Assembly (NCBI GenBank): GCA_965153455.1
Contig: OZ234499.1
Coordinates: forward strand, 15,310,271 to 15,374,270
Length of the DNA stretch: 64,000 nt
From: Sphagnum compactum
Lineage: Eukaryota > Bryophyta > Sphagnopsida > Sphagnales
Direction: 5' to 3'
Shown here: in pieces, positions 60,177 to 64,000 of the stretch
How the letters are laid out: every line of letters begins with the position of its first letter
Numbering within the stretch: the stretch's first letter is position 1
The notes under the pieces: generated by a model
The model's database searches: none
What the model was told of the DNA's origin: nothing
The model's input: only the letters and a program-made list of their open reading frames with translations
Translations under genes and position numbers: made by a program

Positions 60177-60970
60177 CACAATAAGGGAAGCCTTGGCTTG
60201 CGGGGAGGCTAAAGCGGATTGGGGCATCCTTGATGAATAACTCTACATAATGGAGCAAGTACACGCCACAATCATATTGATTCTGTTGTTAAAGGACCTA
60301 CAAAATCATAAAGCAAAAAATCAGGTTAGGAAAAATTGTTGATTCTTTTGCAAAAGAGAATCATACTTTGCAACAATGTATCGCATCTATTGAATTGCTG
60401 ACTTCATCCCATGTGAGTCATGCAAGCTTATAGAAGCTTTCCGAATCCAAACCTTCCGTAGACATGTTCAAATATGGCGTTCTACTTGTCTGTGACCACC
60501 CTCTAAGGAATCTAGGTGTAAAATGCATGATGTCTGCATCTTGTCATCCTGCCTTAGATTCTCGAGATGTGGGATGATGACCACACTCCAATGTTTGTTG
60601 TGATTGATTGGAATCACGATGTAATCTATCCACACCATGATTCCATTTTTGTGGAATTGCAAAATCTGCATTTTGTTCCTTGCATTGAACGAGTTTGGAG
60701 TAGAAAAAATAGTTGAAGATGTAAAATTGTGAATCGGAATGCTATCTTTGCAAGTACCTGAAATAACATGATTCATTGTTTTCTGACATTTGAATAAAGA
60801 AGAGTAGATATTCATGTTTTCTGAGATTTAAATAAAGCAAAGTAGAGTCTTTGGATATGTACTTACTTCAAATAAAAGTCGAGGATGGTGTCGTTAAGGA
60901 ACTGCTTGGGTTCTAGTGTTTCGTAATCATGTTTCCTAATGGTTATTACATTAGAATCACCATTAGGATG
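60177..60970 (-). pseudogene. Decayed Ulp1/C48 SUMO-protease domain
   Basis: Exon 60970-60867 reads YETLEPKQFLNDTILDFYL, the usual Ulp1 entry motif, and splices in phase (GTAAGT/TTTCAG) into 60757, reading KYLQR then an in-frame TAG. After a frameshift near 60630 the frame continues DYIVIPINHNKHWSVVII, then CILHLDSLEGGH. A further piece at 60288-60177 reads QQNQYDCGVYLLHYVELF. The catalytic His (codon 60591-60593), Asp (60510-60512) and Cys (60268-60270) are all present, but the stop, the frameshift and a TAA just before QQNQYDC break the gene. Ulp1 proteases process SUMO; plant transposons, notably some MULEs, often carry such domains. Confidence 0.75.
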
Positions 60971-61377
60971 CTGCAAATCAGATTGCATTTGTTAAAATAA
61001 AAAAAAATGTTAAAACAAACAAACAGAAAAACAAAACAACACTCAACAATCGCTTTAGACCAAAACTTTGCGCTTTAGACCAAAACTTTGCAACACACAT
61101 GTGATGTAAAGTAAAAACAAATAACTGGGAAGCAGACCATGTTCAAGAGTGGCTACTTCAGGGAATCAGAACCTAAAACTCTGTACCTGCATGTGACGAA
61201 TGTTATTCGGGTCACAAACAGTTTTCAGAACCTATCATCCGAGACAATATTATGTTTAAGTTAAAGAAGAACAAGTTTTTCCACAAAATGATAGTTTGAG
61301 AACATTTGTTTAATGAATCTTTGTTTTCTTTGTGCTTCCTTCTATTTGGTTGGAGGAAAAACATAGTAATAAAGTAC

Positions 61378-61908
61378 TCACCAAGTTATGCGGGGAGAAG
61401 GTTTGCTGGTTTTAGTAGCTCTGACAACACACACCATCTTAGCAACGATGTTTCGACCCATACTAGCCCATAACCACTCGTTTTTGGCATGTTGGCTATC
61501 TATTGACATGAAATATTGCGCCACAACACATCTAAGACATGTAACTTTGCTCTTTCGCTTTGTTACATTTTTTTGCAAACTATCAAATTTTGGCACCAAT
61601 AATTTTTTCTTACCCTCAATCTTAGTACACACCTTGCATTGAACCATCGTCAATTTCCCATCACACCCAACTGCAACTTTTGCCCACAACAATTTTGTAG
61701 CCCACACTTTTTGGAAAACACAATTTAATTCTTATTCCTTCTTCCTACGCTTCTTTTTTGGATTTTTTGGGATTGGTTTTGGAGAAGGAATATTAACATT
61801 AATAGAAGGTTTGGCTAGATCAAAAAATGATGTAGGTGAAAAGGGACTGGATGCATGGGACTTTTTAGATGATGGAGCTATGTTTGTTGGCACTGAACTT
61901 TGGGCGCT
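61378..61908 (-). pseudogene. CxxC-finger ORF with in-frame stop, upstream of the Ulp1 domain
   Basis: A Ser/Pro/Lys-rich lead (SFFDLAKPSINVNI, NPKKKRRKKE) ends at a TAA (61732-61734). The same frame resumes with VWATKLLWAKVAVGCDGKLT, MVQCKVCTKIEGKKKLLVPK and MSIDSQHAKNEW to a stop at 61378. The CxxC...H arrangement and the WATKLLWA lead resemble zinc-binding N-termini of plant transposase-like proteins; I cannot name the family. Same strand and only about 400 bases from the Ulp1 exons, so probably one decayed unit. Confidence 0.5.
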
Positions 61909-61929
61909 AAAAAAAAACTTATACTTAAA

Positions 61930-63440
61930 ACCTTAAAGTGGTTGTAGAGGACTCATAGTGAAGGAGCTTGAAACGTTTAGAATACAAAAAACACAAAGAA
62001 GAAACTGACAAATATTACAAGAGCCTTTAAGTTTCTTTACTCAAAAAAATATCAGAAGCCTAAAGCTCAACTTATTAACCCCAAAATTTGACCTTAGAAA
62101 GAAGCAAATTTGAGCAAGAATGCAAAGAGTGAAAAAACCAAAGAAAGAATTTGATGAATGCAAAGTTCAAAAGAGAGGGTAGAAATTTATCTACAAAGAT
62201 GGAATTCATTACGCTTTTCACAAACTCCAATGTTAGAACGAACTTCTTGAGCTCCATCACTTGTGCTTTTGCAACGACTTGCATTTGTACTCTGATGTAA
62301 TTAAGCCAAACCTCTTGAGTCGTTCAATGTTGGCTAAGAAAGTTGAAACCTTCAACCTTGAAGAATGCTTATTCCCTTCAAGTGCACTTGCTACTGATGC
62401 CATTACCCCTAAACTATATCACAATTTCCTAAAATTACTACTGATCTACATAATGAAGGACCGGTGAACTCCAAGTTCATCAACACAGAAGATGCAACGC
62501 ACATTAATGGAAGGTTAAAGAATGGTGGCGATTTGGGGTCATGGAGTAGTGGGGAGGATGGCTACAAAGCTCAAGAAATTAGAGAAGGGGAGACAATGAA
62601 GCAAGATATCAAGTGGCTGGCTTTCAACATGGAGAAGAGGGAAATCAAAGTGAGACAATCTTTGATGGCACGACTTCATTTCATCTACGATGCGATCCGC
62701 TAGGGCAGTTGAAATGATGGCTAACCCTAGATTCGACAACTCGAAATATGATGATTTGAATGGAGTTAAACCTTTGAATTTAACAAAGGGATGTAGAACA
62801 ACCTTTTTAGAGCTCGCCACTTGAAGAAATTTTGCCCCAAAAAAAAACATTGAATGGAGGCACAAATATGAAAATTCAAAGAAAAGAAAAAAGGGTGAAA
62901 CTCGAATTACACTAAAATTTTCTGATAATTTGAGTTTCATTCCCTATTTGTTGAGTTTGTTCTGAAAAAAAGGGAGTGAACTTGCAAACCCCCTTTTTCC
63001 GGATATTCTAATGGAACCCAACAACCCTAAGCCCTATCTAATACTGTGTTTCCTTCACTTTACATGTTTCTCCATTAGATTCAAAAAATTTATCACAAAT
63101 CTATACAGTATAGGGGCAATTCAGCACATGCATGCCTAATAATCAATTAATTATGAAACTTCCATTTTGAAAATAAAAACATTCGAAAAGATTCTTCATT
63201 TTCTTTCAAAAAAAAGTTTATTTGAGAAGATATTTTTTTGAAAATTTCATCATTTAAAAATAAAATAAAATTTCCAAAGCTACCAAGCTATCAAAGTACT
63301 ACAATATGTATTTTGTAAAGCACTTAAAGAAATGAGTATTTTGTTGGGGGCATATGAATATCTCTCCTAGAAAAATAGGAGGGAGCTTACACCCACTCCT
63401 TAAGAAAGAGGTTCTTACTAGGTGTAGAGGAGGGAGAGGT
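61930..63440. other. Intergenic or element flank, no gene seen
   Basis: Short frames on both strands (62464-62703 plus; 62539-62940 minus) show no family motif. The plus-strand one is followed, past a stop, by more coding-like sequence (MMANPRFDNSKYDDLNGVKP) to about 62820, so a transposon relic is possible. From 62950 the DNA is AT-rich. Confidence 0.35.
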
Positions 63441-64000
63441 TCTTTCCTTATATCTACTCCTCACGAGCGAGAGGGTGAATAGGTAGGTAGGGTGTTCTTA
63501 GTACAGGAGAAGGGCCTGAGTACGGGCGCTTTCGTGGTTTGAGATCTGTGCCTCAGGCCGATAGGCCAAGGGAGCAGGTCAAAAATGAGGGAAGGGCCTC
63601 TACTCAGGTCCTTTTTCCTACGTAAAGCAGAGCTGGGATTTATTTTAAAAATAGTGACATGCTGGCTGGTACCTTGGAACGCAAAAGATCCCGCTTGCTG
63701 AAAACAGTTTTCTTCACTCACTCAGGTAAGGGAGCTGAAAATACAAAGGAAAAATCGAGGCAGTGCTTTACATAAGGGCTATAAGTCCAGGCCAAAAATA
63801 GTGACAACCAATTTCAGGAATAGAATTTCCATGCAACCTAATCAGAAGTCGCATCATGGAGTGAAGGGACCTCCCTTTTTTTTCTTGTGGGTGAATAGGA
63901 TCATAGAAGCATGGAAAAGTAAGTAAGTACCTCGAGGCTTTTGGAAAATACCTCCCCCCTGAAAAGAGCAAATGAGCTTCTTAGTAGAACAGAACATTCA
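63441..64000. other. GC-richer end segment, possibly repeat-derived
   Basis: A clear rise in GC without a credible frame. AAAATAGTGACA occurs twice (about 63647 and 63796), each amid partly similar surroundings (TTTACATAAG / CTACGTAAAG), suggesting an internal duplication. It continues past the window. Confidence 0.35.

Overview
The window looks like plant nuclear DNA from a large AT-rich genome. Support comes from multi-exon genes with GT-AG introns, plant orthologue families (SDA1, CCCH zinc finger, At1g67190-type F-box/LRR, plastid-type RsmE), a decayed PPR-DYW gene, plant telomere-type AAACCCT motifs and a nuclear tRNA-Ile(AAU). The PPR repeat wording (GSIEDAWRVFNRMP, KCGQGQKAL) is a style I associate with fern or lycophyte genomes. 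A spore-bearing vascular plant, perhaps a fern, is therefore my best guess from memory; it is not proven by the sequence.

Layout. 1-3.5 kb (+): the last eight exons of an SDA1-like 60S ribosome biogenesis gene. 4.5-6.4 kb (-): an intact two-exon protein with three CCCH zinc fingers. 7.8-9.5 kb (-): a frameshifted, internally deleted PPR-DYW pseudogene. 10-22 kb: an AT-rich desert with a 41-bp repeat, a 354-bp MULE-like MITE with 51-bp inverted ends and a 9-bp target duplication, and a decayed hAT (DUF659) transposase. 22.1-22.3 kb: a two-tier tandem repeat. 23.8-25.2 kb (-): an F-box/LRR gene. 26.7-41.7 kb: a second AT-rich desert with foldback elements, a TTTAGCCAA repeat field, GTAG microsatellites and several short duplications. 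42.1-45.2 kb (-): a ten-exon RsmE 16S rRNA methyltransferase gene. 46.4-48.8 kb (-): a five-exon thioredoxin-fold PRXL2/AhpC-like gene with a membrane anchor. 49.3 kb (+): tRNA-Ile(AAU). 51.3-53.4 kb: three separate long foldbacks, one with a TATA-like box upstream and a shape resembling a MIRNA precursor. 56.7-57.3 kb: a minisatellite. 57.4-61.9 kb (-): a decayed Ulp1-type (C48) cysteine protease gene with a CxxC-finger ORF, probably transposon-borne.

The genes are ordinary single plant genes and form no operon or joint pathway. SDA1 acts in cytosolic ribosome assembly and RsmE in organellar (or bacterial-type) ribosome modification, but nothing in the sequence links their regulation. The least explained part is the foldback cluster at 51.3-53.4 kb, which looks non-coding and could yield small RNAs.
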